A stretch of DNA of 64,000 bases from Phenylobacterium sp. (lineage in GTDB: Bacteria > Pseudomonadota > Alphaproteobacteria > Caulobacterales > Caulobacteraceae), in assembly GCF_030693405.1 (NCBI RefSeq), contig NZ_JAUYAW010000044.1, positions 62,001 to 126,000 on the forward strand. Reading direction: 5' to 3'. The notes under the pieces were generated by a model, which did no database searches, was not told the origin of the DNA, and saw only the letters and a list, made by a program, of their open reading frames with translations. Below are positions 9,049-18,748 of this stretch, in pieces (position 1 is the stretch's first letter; each line of letters starts with the position of its first letter). The translations under genes were made by a program, and so were the position numbers.

Positions 9049-9163
9049 TTGATCGCCGGCGGCTTGCGGCAGGCGCCTGGAGCCTCTTCATTGGCGGCCA
9101 AGCTGTCGCCTGGGCGCCCCCGACTCGCCGCTGCGACGAACCCATAGATCCGGAGCCTGCCGC

Positions 9164-10759
9164 ATGATCCCCCGTTTCCTGTTCGCCTTCGCCGCCCCTG
9201 GCGCGCTCGCCCTGGCGCTGTGCCTGCCCGCCGCCGCCGAGGCCCAGGGACGTGGAGCCGCCGGCGCCCGCCCGCCCGCGGCCGCCGTTCCCGCGAGCCA
9301 GCGAGCCTTGACCTTTGTGGCCGAAGCGCCGGCGGCCGGGGGTGTCCTGGTGCTGCCGCTGAGCGCCGAAGGCGATCTCGCCGGTCGGGCCGCGAGCCTT
9401 GGCGAGGCTGAGCGCGGGGCAGTGGGCCGGGCCCTCGCCGCCTCGAAGTTCAGCTATGAGGCCGGCAAGACCCTGACGCTCCGGGGGATCGGCGCCTGGG
9501 ATGCGATCCTGGTGGTCGGTCTTGGCGAGACGCCTGAGTCCAAGGCCTGGCAGTCGGCCGGCGCCGTCGCCGGTCGCACCCTGCGGGACGAGGCCGGCGG
9601 TCTGACCGTCCTGGCGGGCGGCCTGCCGGCGGAGGCCGCGGCCGAACTCGCCATCGGGCTCGGGCTTGGCGAGTATCGTTCCGACTTCCATCAGGCCAAG
9701 GCCCGGGAGCGGACCGCCACGGGTCCTGTGACCGTGGTGACCGACCAGGCCAGCGCCGCTGAGACCCTGTTCCGTCCCCGGGGCGAGGCGATTGTGGGGG
9801 CCATGGCCTGGGCGCGGGATGTGTCCAACGAGCCGGCCAACAAGGTCTATCCGGAGGTCTTCGTCGAGCGCGCCCGTGCAGCCCTGGCAGGCGTGTCTGG
9901 GGTCACGGTCGAGGTGCTGGACGTCCCCGCCATGGAGCGCCTGGGCATGGGGGCGATCCTCGGGGTCGGCCAGGGCTCCGAACGGCCGCCGCGGATGCTG
10001 ATCATGCGTTATCGCGGCGCGGGCGCGCCATCGGCCCCGGTAGTGCTGGTGGGCAAGGGGATCACCTTCGACACCGGTGGCATCTCCATCAAGCCCAGCG
10101 CCAACATGGGCAATATGAAGATGGACATGTCCGGCGCCGCCAGCGTGACGGGAGCCCTCCTGGCGCTCGCCAAGGCCCGCGCGCCCGTCAATGTGGTGGC
10201 TATCGCCGCCCTGGCGGAGAACATGCCCGATGGCCGGGCTATCCGCCCGGCCGATGTGCTGACCGCCATGAACGGCAAGACCATCGAGATCATCTCCACC
10301 GACGCCGAGGGACGCCTGGTTCTGGCCGACGCCCTGTCCTGGGTCGACGCCAATCTGCAGCCGGCCGCCGTCGTGGACGTCGCCACACTGACCGGGGCGG
10401 TGCGCGGCGCGCTCGGGGATGAATATGCAGGCCTGTTCAGCCGTCACGACACTCTGGCGGACCAACTCCTCGCCGCCGGCGAGACGGTGGGCGAGCCCCT
10501 GTGGCGTCTGCCTTTGCACCCGAACTATGGCGCCGATATCAGCTCCACCATCGCCGATCTGAAGAATGGCGGCGGCGAGGGCGCGGGCGCCGGCACGGGC
10601 GCCCACTTCATCGGCGAATTCATCAGCCGCGACACTCCCTGGGCCCATCTGGACATCGCCGGCGTCGCCTATGGGGCGGCCACCGACACCGGACCCGCCG
10701 GCTCAGCCGGCTACAGCGTACGCCTGCTGGAGCGCTTCGTCCGCGACTTCCAGCCCTGA
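9164..10759 (+). CDS. Leucyl aminopeptidase (M17), exported form
   Basis: A 531-residue M17 peptidase. Metal and active-site blocks are intact: GKGITFDTGGISIKP (residues about 298-312) and STDAEGRLVLADAL (about 377-390). It removes N-terminal residues from peptides using two divalent metal ions. Unlike classic cytoplasmic PepA it begins with a signal peptide (FLFAFAAPGALALALCLPAAAEA), so it should act in the periplasm or be surface-linked. ATG 9164 follows GGAGCC at a spacing of 7. The end lies 4 bp from the stop of the convergent methyltransferase gene, with no room for a separate terminator. Confidence 0.9.
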   Translation: MIPRFLFAFAAPGALALALCLPAAAEAQGRGAAGARPPAAAVPASQRALTFVAEAPAAGGVLVLPLSAEGDLAGRAASLGEAERGAVGRALAASKFSYEAGKTLTLRGIGAWDAILVVGLGETPESKAWQSAGAVAGRTLRDEAGGLTVLAGGLPAEAAAELAIGLGLGEYRSDFHQAKARERTATGPVTVVTDQASAAETLFRPRGEAIVGAMAWARDVSNEPANKVYPEVFVERARAALAGVSGVTVEVLDVPAMERLGMGAILGVGQGSERPPRMLIMRYRGAGAPSAPVVLVGKGITFDTGGISIKPSANMGNMKMDMSGAASVTGALLALAKARAPVNVVAIAALAENMPDGRAIRPADVLTAMNGKTIEIISTDAEGRLVLADALSWVDANLQPAAVVDVATLTGAVRGALGDEYAGLFSRHDTLADQLLAAGETVGEPLWRLPLHPNYGADISSTIADLKNGGGEGAGAGTGAHFIGEFISRDTPWAHLDIAGVAYGAATDTGPAGSAGYSVRLLERFVRDFQP

Positions 10760-10763
10760 TCGT

Positions 10764-11822
10764 TTAGCAACAGCCCCCCGCGACGCCCGCCTCGGCGGGG
10801 GGACTGAACGGCAGGTCGAGGCCACAGCCCTTGAAGACGCCGAAGTGCCGGCTGCGGTCGCCCATGAACGCGAAATGGGGCGCAAGCCGGCTCTCGGCCA
10901 GCATCCGCCAGGTGTTGCCGCAGACCGGGAACATCCGGCCCGTCTCAATGGCGTGGTGCTTGTCGAGGGTGAAGACCTCCGGCGAGCCCGGTATCGTCCC
11001 GAGATAGCGGACCGCCTGGCCATAGTCCTCGCAGGCCGGCTCCAGGTCCTCGAGCTTGAACAGGCGGTAGGTGGCCGAGAAGAAGACGATGGGGGCGACC
11101 ATCTCCTTCACCCGCAGGTCATTGAGGCCCAGCGGCCGGTCTGACACCAGGCGCGGATCGCCGAAGCCGGCGGCCTTGGCGAGGCTGAGGAAGTCGCCCC
11201 AATAGAGGGCGCCAGCCAGGCACTCCCCGTGCAGCACGGGATCACGACGCAGGGCGTCAGGAACCCGGCGGTCGGCATAGACGTCGGAAAAGTAGAGCTC
11301 GCCGCCCGGCTTCAGCAGCCGCCAGGCCGCGGCGAAGACGGCCGCCTTGTCCTCCACCAGATTGATCACGCAGTTGGAGACGATGACGTCAAAGCTGCCG
11401 GGCTCCAGGTCGAGGTCTTCAAGCCGGGCGATGTCGCCATCCAGGAAGGTGACGTTGCTGGAGGGGTAGCCGAATTTCTCCGCATGCCAGGCCTCGTGCC
11501 GCCGGGCGACGTCCAGCTGCTGCGGCGTCGCGTCCACCCCGACCACGTGGCCCGCAGGCCCGGTCAGCTGCGCCAGTACATAGACGTCTTGGCCCGAGCC
11601 ACAGCCCAGGTCGAGGATGCGCGCGCCCTCCAGGGCCTGAGGCGCCACCAGACCGCAGCCATAGTAGCGGGCGCAAACCTCGTCATGGACCTGGGCCAGA
11701 GCCTGGCGAACAGCCAGGGGCGGGGCCTCGGCCGTGGCGCAGGCGTCGGTGCGCAGGTCGCCGGAGCTCGTCAGCACCTCACCATAATAGGTGCGCGCGT
11801 TGTCCAGTCCCATGACGGTCAT
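10764..11822 (-). CDS. arsM: ArsM-like arsenite S-adenosylmethionine methyltransferase
   Basis: A 352-residue class I methyltransferase. The SAM-binding motif is LDLGCGSGQD (71-80). Four cysteines at 28, 50, 151 and 201 have nearly the spacing of the four conserved ArsM cysteines (44, 72, 174, 224 in the algal enzyme, from memory), and ArsM-type segments SNCVINL, HGECLAGALYW and GNTWRML are present. The protein ends in GGCC, a C-terminal Cys pair common in ArsM. The reaction would be stepwise methylation of As(III). No arsR, arsC or efflux gene is nearby, so the gene stands alone. The hydrolase gene upstream on the same strand is 54 bp away and could be co-transcribed. Confidence 0.85.
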   Translation of the reverse strand: MTVMGLDNARTYYGEVLTSSGDLRTDACATAEAPPLAVRQALAQVHDEVCARYYGCGLVAPQALEGARILDLGCGSGQDVYVLAQLTGPAGHVVGVDATPQQLDVARRHEAWHAEKFGYPSSNVTFLDGDIARLEDLDLEPGSFDVIVSNCVINLVEDKAAVFAAAWRLLKPGGELYFSDVYADRRVPDALRRDPVLHGECLAGALYWGDFLSLAKAAGFGDPRLVSDRPLGLNDLRVKEMVAPIVFFSATYRLFKLEDLEPACEDYGQAVRYLGTIPGSPEVFTLDKHHAIETGRMFPVCGNTWRMLAESRLAPHFAFMGDRSRHFGVFKGCGLDLPFSPPAEAGVAGGCC

Positions 11823-11876
11823 GTGGGGCGTGTCTCCAAGCTTCAGCGGCTGTCTGACAGCCTTCGAGGCGGGAGG

Positions 11877-12854
11877 CTACGGGGTTACAGTCAGGTCCGG
11901 GCTTGCGACGAAGTCGGCGACGGCGGCCCAGACCTCGGCGTCGTGACCAGCCCACAGGTGACCGCCCTCCTCGAACAGGATCAGCCTCCCCCGGGGCGCC
12001 AGGGCCACAGCATGGGCCGCAGCGTCGGCGGTGCCATAGAGATCGTCCCGGGCGCTGATCGCCAGCAGGGGACAGCTCAGTTGCTCAAGCGAGTAGGGCG
12101 GCGGGCTGCCGGCGGTGGCGGAGTCCATGGCGATCCCAGCGTGGCGCGCGCTGATGGGCAGGATGTGGCGCAGCACCCGATTGGCCCGCGCCGTCTCTTC
12201 GCGACCTGCGGCCGCCAGCACGGCGGGTTCTGTCGCCAGGACCATGCGGGTCATCAGGTCCGGGGCGATGCGGATGGCCATCCAGAATACGAGGTCGGAT
12301 CGCAGGGCCAGGTCTGTCAGGGCGCGGACGGGCCAGGGGGCGGGCGCCCGTTCCTCCGGCGCCCGGTTTGGTCCGTAGAGGGCCGGGACGCCCACGATTA
12401 GGCCTCGACAGCGCTCCGGGTGGCGCAGGGCCAGTTGGGCGGCCGAGAGCGCGCCTGCGGAGCCGCCGAAGATGACCGCCTGGTCCACTTCCAGATGCTT
12501 GAGCAGATAGGCCAGGGCGTCGGCCTGCATCTCCGGCGTGGCGTCCGGCGGCATGGCGCTGCGCAGATAGCCGAAGCGGGAGGGGGCGATGATGCGGAAC
12601 CGGTCACGGTCCAGGCGCTCGGAGAAGGCCAGGGCCTGGTCAAAGCCCCCGCCGCTGCCATGGATCATCAGCACCACGGACCCACGGCCCACATCGGCGA
12701 ACTCGATCGGGCCGAACGGACTGTCGATGACCTGACTGCCAGCCAGGGGCGCCTGCGCCGCCGCCATGTCCTGCCTGTAGGCGCCGGTCGCCACCCCGGC
12801 GAGAACCAGGGCTGCGAGGATGCCAGCGGTGGCGGCCCACCGGAGCCGTGCCAT
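11877..12854 (-). CDS. Alpha/beta hydrolase, membrane-anchored or exported
   Basis: A 325-residue alpha/beta hydrolase with oxyanion-hole motif HGSGGG (65-70), nucleophile Ser132 in GGSAG, probable acid Asp270/271 (SARDDLYG) and catalytic His299 (EEGGHLWAG). An N-terminal hydrophobic segment (AATAGILAALVLAGVATGA) suggests a signal anchor or signal peptide, so the enzyme faces the periplasm. ATG 12854 is preceded by AGGAGAT at a good distance. The substrate cannot be told; esterase, lactonase or haloperoxidase-like activities occur in the family. Confidence 0.8.
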   Translation of the reverse strand: MARLRWAATAGILAALVLAGVATGAYRQDMAAAQAPLAGSQVIDSPFGPIEFADVGRGSVVLMIHGSGGGFDQALAFSERLDRDRFRIIAPSRFGYLRSAMPPDATPEMQADALAYLLKHLEVDQAVIFGGSAGALSAAQLALRHPERCRGLIVGVPALYGPNRAPEERAPAPWPVRALTDLALRSDLVFWMAIRIAPDLMTRMVLATEPAVLAAAGREETARANRVLRHILPISARHAGIAMDSATAGSPPPYSLEQLSCPLLAISARDDLYGTADAAAHAVALAPRGRLILFEEGGHLWAGHDAEVWAAVADFVASPDLTVTP

Positions 12855-12928
12855 GGGGCGATCTCCTGACCAGGGCTCAGCCTGACGCCCCGGAAGACGT
12901 CTGCGCCATGACCAGGATCAATCGTCGC

Positions 12929-14671
12929 TCAGGCCCGCGTCGCGACCGCGGGGGTCTGGAGCGGTTGAGACTCGACGGGGGAGAGGGCCCGGCCCATGGC
13001 CCCGATCAGCTTTGCAGCCTCGATGGGCTTGAGGACATGGTCGCTCATGCCGGCCTCGTGGCAGGCGGCGATATGGGCGGGTTCGCCGGCGCCGGTGACG
13101 GCGATGACAGGTGTGTGCTGGTTGGGCCCGCTGCGGTGGCGCAGCTCCCGGGTGACCGACAGGCCGTCCATCCCGGGCATGTGGCAGTCCATCAGCACCA
13201 GATCGAAGGGTTGCGCCTCCAGGAGGCCGAGGGCTTCAAACCCGGACGAGGCCTCGGTGAGGCGGATGTCGAGGTCCTGCAGCATGAGGGCGACCGCGCG
13301 CCGATTGATGTCGTGGTCGTCCACGACAAGGACATGCAGAGGCGGCAGGTCGCCGCTCGCTGGCGCCTCCTGAACCGGCTCAGGGGGTGCGGCGGCGGGC
13401 AGGCCTACAGTCAGGGTGAAGCGAGCGCCGCCTTCGGGATCCGAAGCGGCGGTCAGGTCACCGCCCATCAGCCTGGCGAGATCTCGGCTGATGGCCAGTC
13501 CAAGCCCGGTGCCCCCGTGGGTCCGGGCGACGTCGGGTCGCGCCTGCTGGAAGGGGGCGAACAGGGTTTCGAGGGCAGAAGCGTCCAGGCCGGGGCCGGT
13601 GTCTTTCACCGAGAGGGTCAGCGCATGGCCTGCATCGGCCGTGATGGTCAGGGTGACGCTGCCGTGCTCGGTGAATTTGAGAGCGTTGGACAAAAGGTTG
13701 TTGAGGATCTGCCGCAGGCGGGTCGGGTCCCCCTGGACCCACCGCGGACAGACTCGCGCGCCAGACAGCCTGAGGCGAAGACCCTTGCGCCGGGCCTCGG
13801 CGCGCCAGAACAGCATTTGCTGGGCCAACAGGCGGCGGAGGTCGAAGGGCAGGCTCTCGACGCTCATCCGTCCGGCGTCGAGCTTGGCCTGATCAAGAAG
13901 ATCGTTGAGCAGGGTGCGCATCATGCCGCCCGCCTCGACGATGAGGTCGGCCCTCAGGGCGTCCTTCCCGTCCAGGGTCCGGCGGAGTTCTCCCGCCCCG
14001 GCCAGTATGGCGCTGATGGGGGTTCGCAGTTCATGGCTGACGGCGGCGACGAAGGCCGACTTTGCGGCCACCGCATCCTCGGCTTCTCGGCGGCGGCGCT
14101 CGCTCTCAAGACTCGCGGCGCGCTCCTTGGCGTGGGCCTTGTCCGCTTCGCGCCAAAGAAGGTCGGCGGCGGCGATCATCATCAGACCGGCAGCGAACAT
14201 GGCCATCAGGCTTCCCGAGTCGGCGCCCACATGATGGGCCTCGAGGAGCAGAACGCCCATCAGAGCCACGAAGGGCAGGGCCGAGGCCAGATAGACCACG
14301 CGCGAACGCCGGTTAGACAGGACCGTGTAGCAGGTGCCGCTGGCCAGCAGCCATGCGCCGCCGGCTGCGCCCCAGGCGCCATCCATGAACGGCGCGGGGA
14401 GCGCAATCAGGCCAAAGAGGGCGCTGTTCAACGCCACGAGGAACAAGAACCAGGGCGCGCTACGTTTGGTCACCCTTGCACCCGCCGGGAAGGCGCGCCG
14501 TTCCAGAAGCTGTCCGGCCATGAAGGCGGCCAGCCAGAGCATCGGGCCGGCCGTGCCCAGGAGGGCGGCGAACGCCAGAGCGATCAGGCCAGCCCCGATC
14601 TTGCGGGCGACCGCGCCGCTGCGGCGCTCGGCCACGGCCTCGCTCATCCTGTCCAGGTCGATCAGCGGCAT
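12929..14671 (-). CDS. Hybrid sensor histidine kinase/response regulator
   Basis: A 580-residue protein with about six N-terminal membrane helices (25-175), a short coiled coil, HisKA with phospho-His213 (VSHELRTP), HATPase_c (NLLSNALKF near 324-333; DTGPGL near 357; GGTGLGL near 386) and a C-terminal receiver domain with acidic pocket 451-452, phospho-Asp495 (LMDCHMPGMDG) and Lys548 (LKPI). The membrane region has no recognised ligand domain, so it may sense membrane or redox state (inference). The receiver implies phosphorelay to a separate Hpt or regulator; none is adjacent. Start at 14671 is supported by GGAG 6 bases upstream. Confidence 0.88.
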   Translation of the reverse strand: MPLIDLDRMSEAVAERRSGAVARKIGAGLIALAFAALLGTAGPMLWLAAFMAGQLLERRAFPAGARVTKRSAPWFLFLVALNSALFGLIALPAPFMDGAWGAAGGAWLLASGTCYTVLSNRRSRVVYLASALPFVALMGVLLLEAHHVGADSGSLMAMFAAGLMMIAAADLLWREADKAHAKERAASLESERRRREAEDAVAAKSAFVAAVSHELRTPISAILAGAGELRRTLDGKDALRADLIVEAGGMMRTLLNDLLDQAKLDAGRMSVESLPFDLRRLLAQQMLFWRAEARRKGLRLRLSGARVCPRWVQGDPTRLRQILNNLLSNALKFTEHGSVTLTITADAGHALTLSVKDTGPGLDASALETLFAPFQQARPDVARTHGGTGLGLAISRDLARLMGGDLTAASDPEGGARFTLTVGLPAAAPPEPVQEAPASGDLPPLHVLVVDDHDINRRAVALMLQDLDIRLTEASSGFEALGLLEAQPFDLVLMDCHMPGMDGLSVTRELRHRSGPNQHTPVIAVTGAGEPAHIAACHEAGMSDHVLKPIEAAKLIGAMGRALSPVESQPLQTPAVATRA

Positions 14672-14690
14672 CCCAAGCTCCGGTTGGCCG

Positions 14691-14732
14691 ACCGGCTTAG
14701 CTGTGACGTGCTTAAAGCTGAGCTAAACCGGT
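14691..14732. repeat. Long inverted repeat between kinase and malate synthase genes
   Basis: ACCGGCTTAGCT (14691-14702) pairs with AGCTAAACCGGT (14721-14732), 11 of 12 positions plus one G-U, with an 18-base loop. It lies just upstream of the kinase start and downstream of glcB. A second hairpin, CCCCTG/CAGGGG (14739-14744/14755-14760), is next to it. Neither has a T-run on the minus strand, so an ordinary intrinsic terminator is not shown; operator or RNA processing structure are alternatives. Confidence 0.4.
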
Positions 14733-14778
14733 CAGCGACCCCTGGTCGCGTGATCAGGGGTTTGGGTCGCCCCCGGAC

Positions 14779-16926
14779 TCAACCTGTGATCTGCGCCTTC
14801 CGCTCCCGACGACGGCGGGTGAGGATGTGCTCGGTATAGCCGTTCGGCTGGGCGCGGCCTTCGAACACCAGCTCCAGGGCGGCCTGATAGGCGATGCTGG
14901 CGTCGAGATCGGGGCTCATCGGCTGGTAGAGGGCGTCGCTGGCGTTCTGGCCGTCCACCACCTTGGCCATACGGGCGAAGGTCTCGCGCACCTGGGCCTC
15001 GGTGCAGACCCCGTGGTGCAGCCAGTTGGCGATGTGCTGGCTGGAGATCCGCAGGGTCGCCCGGTCTTCCATCAGCCCGACGTCGTGGATGTCCGGCACC
15101 TTGGAGCAGCCGACCCCCTGGTCGATCCAGCGGACCACATAGCCGAGGATGCCCTGGACGTTGTTGTCCAGCTCCTGGGCCACGTCGGAGGCGTTCCAGT
15201 TGGACTTGGCCAGCGGCAGGGTCAGCAGATCCTCGAGCCCCGTGGGCTCAGTGGCGTCCATCGAGGCCTGCAGGGCGGCTACGTCCACCTGGTGATAATG
15301 CAGGGCGTGCAGGACCGCGGCGGTGGGCGAGGGGACCCAGGCGGTGTTGGCGCCGGCCTTGGGGTGGCCGATCTTGGCGGCCAGCATGTCCTTCATCATG
15401 TCGGGCGCCGCCCACATGCCCTTACCGATCTGGGCGCGGCCGGGGAAGCCTGTGGCCAGGCCGATCTCCACATTGCGCTTCTCGTAGGCCGGCAGCCAGG
15501 GCTCGGTCTTCATGGCGTCCTTGCGGACCATGGGGCCGGCTTCCATGGCGGTGTGGATCTCATCGCCGGTGCGATCGAGGAAGCCGGTGTTGATGAAGAC
15601 GATCCGCTCGCGGGCGGCGTAGATGCAGGCCTTGAGGTTGGCGCTGGTGCGGCGCTCCTCGTCCATGACGCCGATCTTGACGGTGTTGCGGGGGATGCCG
15701 AGCGCATCCTCGACCAGGTCGAACAGATGGACGGCCAGCGCCACCTCGTCAGGCCCGTGCATCTTGGGCTTCACCACATAGATGGAGCCGGCCGGACTAT
15801 TGGCCTTCTGGCCCTTCAGGTCGTGCAGGGCGGCGGCCACGGTGATCAGGGCGTCGACGGCGGTCTCATAGGCGTCCTGGCCATTGAAGCGAACCGCGTC
15901 GGTGGTCATGTGGTGGCCGACATTGCGCACCAGCAGCAGGCTGCGGCCGCGCAGGGTCAGGTCCGATCCGTCCGGGGCGGTATAGACCCGGTCGGCCTCC
16001 AGCCGGCGGGTCTCGGTGCGGCCGCCCTTGGGGAAGCTCGCCTCCAGGTCGCCGCGCATCAGGCCCAGCCAGTTGCGATAGACGCCCGTCTTGTCCTCGG
16101 CGTCGACGGCCGCGACGGAATCCTCGCAGTCCTGGATGGCGGTCAGGGCGGCTTCCACCAGCACGTCGGCGACGCCGGCCGGATCGTCCTTGCCGATATT
16201 GCTCGACCGGTCGACCAGGATCTCCAGGTGCAGGCCGTTGTGGCGCAGCAGGACGCCTTCGGGGGCGTCCTTCGACCCACGCCAGCCGGCCAGCTGACCG
16301 TCAGTGGCGAGGCCGGCCTCGGTCCCGTCCTTCAGGCGAACGACGAGGCCCGTGCCGCCGATGGCGTAGCTGACGGCGCCGGCGTGGGAGCCGCTGGACA
16401 GCGGGGCCACCTGGTCCAGCAGCTGGCGGGCATAGGCGATGACCTTGCCGCCGCGCTCGGGATCATAACCCTTGCCGCCGGTCGGCGGCTCCAGGGCGTC
16501 GGTGCCATAGAGGGCGTCATAGAGGCTGCCCCAGCGGGCGTTGGCCGCGTTCAGGGCGTAGCGGGCGTTGGACACCGGCACCACGAGCTGCGGGCCAGCC
16601 AGGCGGGCGATCTCCGGATCGACGTTCTGGGTGTCGATCTTGAAGGCCGGCGGGGCGGGGACCAGATAGCCGATCTCGCGCAGGAAGGCGGTCTGGTCGG
16701 AGACGCTGACATCCTTGCCGCGGCGCTCGCGCCACCAGGCGTCGATGGTGCTCTGCAGCTCGTCCCGGCGCTTGAGCAGCTCGGCGTTGCGCGGGGTGAA
16801 GTCGGCCAGGACGCTTTCCAGCGCCGCCCAGAAGACCTTCGGCTCTACGCCCGTCCCCGGCAGCAGTTCGCCTTCGACGAAGGCGTGCAGAAGATCGTCG
16901 ACCGAAAGGGTGTTGCTGATGTCCAT
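14779..16926 (-). CDS. glcB: Malate synthase G
   Basis: A 715-residue protein of full family length. It condenses glyoxylate with acetyl-CoA to malate, the second step of the glyoxylate shunt. The malate synthase G core is clear: [37 protein letters not shown], and the C-terminal segment with [25 protein letters not shown]. The ATG at 16926 has only a weak ribosome site. It is downstream of the scfR-like regulator gene on the same strand (251-bp gap) and close to isocitrate lyase, so the two shunt enzymes and a likely regulator form one island. Confidence 0.97.
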   Translation of the reverse strand: MDISNTLSVDDLLHAFVEGELLPGTGVEPKVFWAALESVLADFTPRNAELLKRRDELQSTIDAWWRERRGKDVSVSDQTAFLREIGYLVPAPPAFKIDTQNVDPEIARLAGPQLVVPVSNARYALNAANARWGSLYDALYGTDALEPPTGGKGYDPERGGKVIAYARQLLDQVAPLSSGSHAGAVSYAIGGTGLVVRLKDGTEAGLATDGQLAGWRGSKDAPEGVLLRHNGLHLEILVDRSSNIGKDDPAGVADVLVEAALTAIQDCEDSVAAVDAEDKTGVYRNWLGLMRGDLEASFPKGGRTETRRLEADRVYTAPDGSDLTLRGRSLLLVRNVGHHMTTDAVRFNGQDAYETAVDALITVAAALHDLKGQKANSPAGSIYVVKPKMHGPDEVALAVHLFDLVEDALGIPRNTVKIGVMDEERRTSANLKACIYAARERIVFINTGFLDRTGDEIHTAMEAGPMVRKDAMKTEPWLPAYEKRNVEIGLATGFPGRAQIGKGMWAAPDMMKDMLAAKIGHPKAGANTAWVPSPTAAVLHALHYHQVDVAALQASMDATEPTGLEDLLTLPLAKSNWNASDVAQELDNNVQGILGYVVRWIDQGVGCSKVPDIHDVGLMEDRATLRISSQHIANWLHHGVCTEAQVRETFARMAKVVDGQNASDALYQPMSPDLDASIAYQAALELVFEGRAQPNGYTEHILTRRRRERKAQITG

Positions 16927-17177
16927 GCGCGTAACCGGGCTCTCGATAAGGCGTTCGGGGAGACGGCTCAGGGGCTGAGACGTTCCTGCTCGGCCGCTTT
17001 ACTGCACGGAAGCGCCGCGCTTTGAAGCCCCAAATGTGAACAAGTTCGGCCGCCCTGGGGCTGCTGCGCCCAGGACGGGCGGCGCAGCCGCGGGATGAAG
17101 CTTGCGCGGGCCACGCCGGGTCGGCGGGATTTCTTGCGCGCCTGAGCGGGCGGGCGGGAAGGTCCCGCCCTCAAGCC

Positions 17178-18599
17178 TCAGTTGTCGGAGAATCCGAACG
17201 GCGCGCTGGTCCGCCGGATATCGTCCACCAGGATCTGGCGACCGATGGGCGGGGCCGAGCGGGCGGTGCAGTCGGTCCGGTGGCAGAGCCGGCAGGTGAC
17301 GCCGATCGGCGTGGCGGCGTCGGCCCCCAGACCTGGGCGGCCCTGGGTATAGATCAGCCGATCGGCGTGCTCGGCGGCGCAGCCGAGCGCGATAGCCCGT
17401 TCCACCCGCTGAGCCCCATAGGCGCCGCCCCCGGCGCTGACCGTGCGGGCGATGGAGAAGAAGCGGTGCCCATCGGGCAGCTCCAGCCACTGGGTGACGA
17501 TCTGGCGGGGGGTGCGAAAGGCGTGGTGCACTGACCACAGGGGGCAGCCGCCCCCATGCCGGGCGAAAGGAAAGCCCGCCCCATCCAGGCGCTTGGAGAC
17601 ATTGCCCGCCTCGTCGACCCGGATGAAGAAGAAGGGCACCCGCTCCTGGCCGGGCTTCTGCAGTGTGGTCATCCGGTGGGCGGTCTGTTCGAAGCTAGCG
17701 GCGAACTGCCGGGCCAGGGCCTCGACATCATAGCGCCTGGCCTCCACCGCTCGGGCAAACGCGCTATAGGGCATCAAGATGGCGGCGGCCGCATAGCTGG
17801 CCAGGGCCCGCCGCGTCAGGCGCTCGCCGCTTTCGGTGGCGAAGCCGCCCTCCGACAGCACACTGGCCACCTCGCCGCGCATTTCCAGATAGGCGAGCTG
17901 AAGGGCCAGCTGAAAGGTCTGGCTGGCGGTGTCGAGAGAGTCGTCCAGCAGGATTTCCTTGCGGTGCTGGTCGAGCCGGCGAACCGAGCCGACCATCACA
18001 TTGGCCGGCAGGCGGCGGACCCGCAGCCCATGGCGGGCCTTCAGATAGCCGGCCAGGCCCTCATGGCTGGCGACGTTCTGGGCCAGGCGCTCGGCCGCAT
18101 CATCCAGGGTCGGAAAGTTGTTGCGCCGGGCGGCCAGGAACCTGCGGGACTCCGCCACCGGGTCCGGAGCGTCGAAGGCCGCGCCCGAGCCGGTGGCGTG
18201 GGCCTCGGCGCTGCGGTCGGCCAGGGCGAGCTGCTCTTCCTGGTAGGCGGTGTAGAGGCGCAGCAGGGCCTCGGTGACGCCCGGAAAATTGGTGGCCGCA
18301 TCCGCGCTCTCCAGGGCGGGAAGGTCAATGTCGGCGAACATCGGGTCCTTCAGCACCGCCTGAAGCCTGGCGGCGTCATCGGAATCCGCATTGCCGGCCA
18401 GGGCGGCCACGTCGATGCGATAGGTCTGGGCCAGACGCAGGAGCATCTCGGCGCTGAGCGGCCGGTGGTTGCGTTCCAGAAGCGCGATATAGGAGGCCGA
18501 AACGTCCAGGTCGGAGGCCATGTCCGCCTGGGTTAGGCCGAGGTCCCGGCGCATCCGCCTGAGATTGGCGCCCACATAGAGGCGGCGTTCGCTGGACAT
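17178..18599 (-). CDS. ScfR/RamB-type short-chain fatty acyl transcriptional regulator
   Basis: A 473-residue regulator: N-terminal XRE helix-turn-helix (about 8-65; LGLTQADMASDLDVSASYIA), middle IrrE/M78-like domain (about 150-280) and a C-terminal DUF2083 domain with clustered cysteines (CRLCHRTDC near 453-461). The family senses acyl-CoA or acetate status and controls glyoxylate-shunt or acetate genes (RamB in actinobacteria). It is divergent from isocitrate lyase across 149 bp and upstream of malate synthase, which strongly suggests it controls both. The metalloprotease-like His motif of true IrrE is not obvious, so proteolytic activity is doubtful. Start supported by AAGGAG at 8 bases. 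Confidence 0.9.
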   Translation of the reverse strand: MSSERRLYVGANLRRMRRDLGLTQADMASDLDVSASYIALLERNHRPLSAEMLLRLAQTYRIDVAALAGNADSDDAARLQAVLKDPMFADIDLPALESADAATNFPGVTEALLRLYTAYQEEQLALADRSAEAHATGSGAAFDAPDPVAESRRFLAARRNNFPTLDDAAERLAQNVASHEGLAGYLKARHGLRVRRLPANVMVGSVRRLDQHRKEILLDDSLDTASQTFQLALQLAYLEMRGEVASVLSEGGFATESGERLTRRALASYAAAAILMPYSAFARAVEARRYDVEALARQFAASFEQTAHRMTTLQKPGQERVPFFFIRVDEAGNVSKRLDGAGFPFARHGGGCPLWSVHHAFRTPRQIVTQWLELPDGHRFFSIARTVSAGGGAYGAQRVERAIALGCAAEHADRLIYTQGRPGLGADAATPIGVTCRLCHRTDCTARSAPPIGRQILVDDIRRTSAPFGFSDN

Positions 18600-18634
18600 C
18601 CGTGAACTCCTTGGTTCGTGGCGTCCTTACAACA

Positions 18635-18662
18635 TTACACGCAATTTCTGTAAAGTTTGACA
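18635..18662. promoter_or_regulatory. Candidate operator and -35 box between scfR-like and aceA genes
   Basis: In the 149-bp divergent region, TTACA-N9-TGTAA (18635-18653) forms an inverted repeat, with a second TTACA at 18627-18631. TTGACA at 18657-18662 follows directly and could be the aceA -35 box, but no good -10 is found 17 bases on. The sequence TGTAAAGTTTGAC also resembles the AA/GTTTGC-type RamB site from memory. Probable binding site for the adjacent regulator (inference). Confidence 0.4.
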
Positions 18663-18748
18663 TCCCAACCGCGCGGGGGGTTTCGCCGCCCCCGCCCGAC
18701 CCTGTAGGCAGCGCTCCAAATCCCCGGCGGATTTCGAGGAGAAGCGTA

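Noticed and set aside
12848..14839. Long open frame opposite the hybrid histidine kinase
   Set aside because: Antisense open frame of high-GC coding DNA; the kinase domains on the minus strand are complete and the antisense translation has no family features.
14827..17025. 732-codon open frame opposite malate synthase
   Set aside because: Mirror of a highly conserved gene; repetitive Gly/His/Gln/Val content is typical of antisense GC-rich frames.
17152..17170. GGGCGGG-N5-CCCGCCC hairpin after the scfR-like gene
   Set aside because: Good stem but no T-run on the minus strand; in DNA this GC-rich it could be chance, so not called a terminator.
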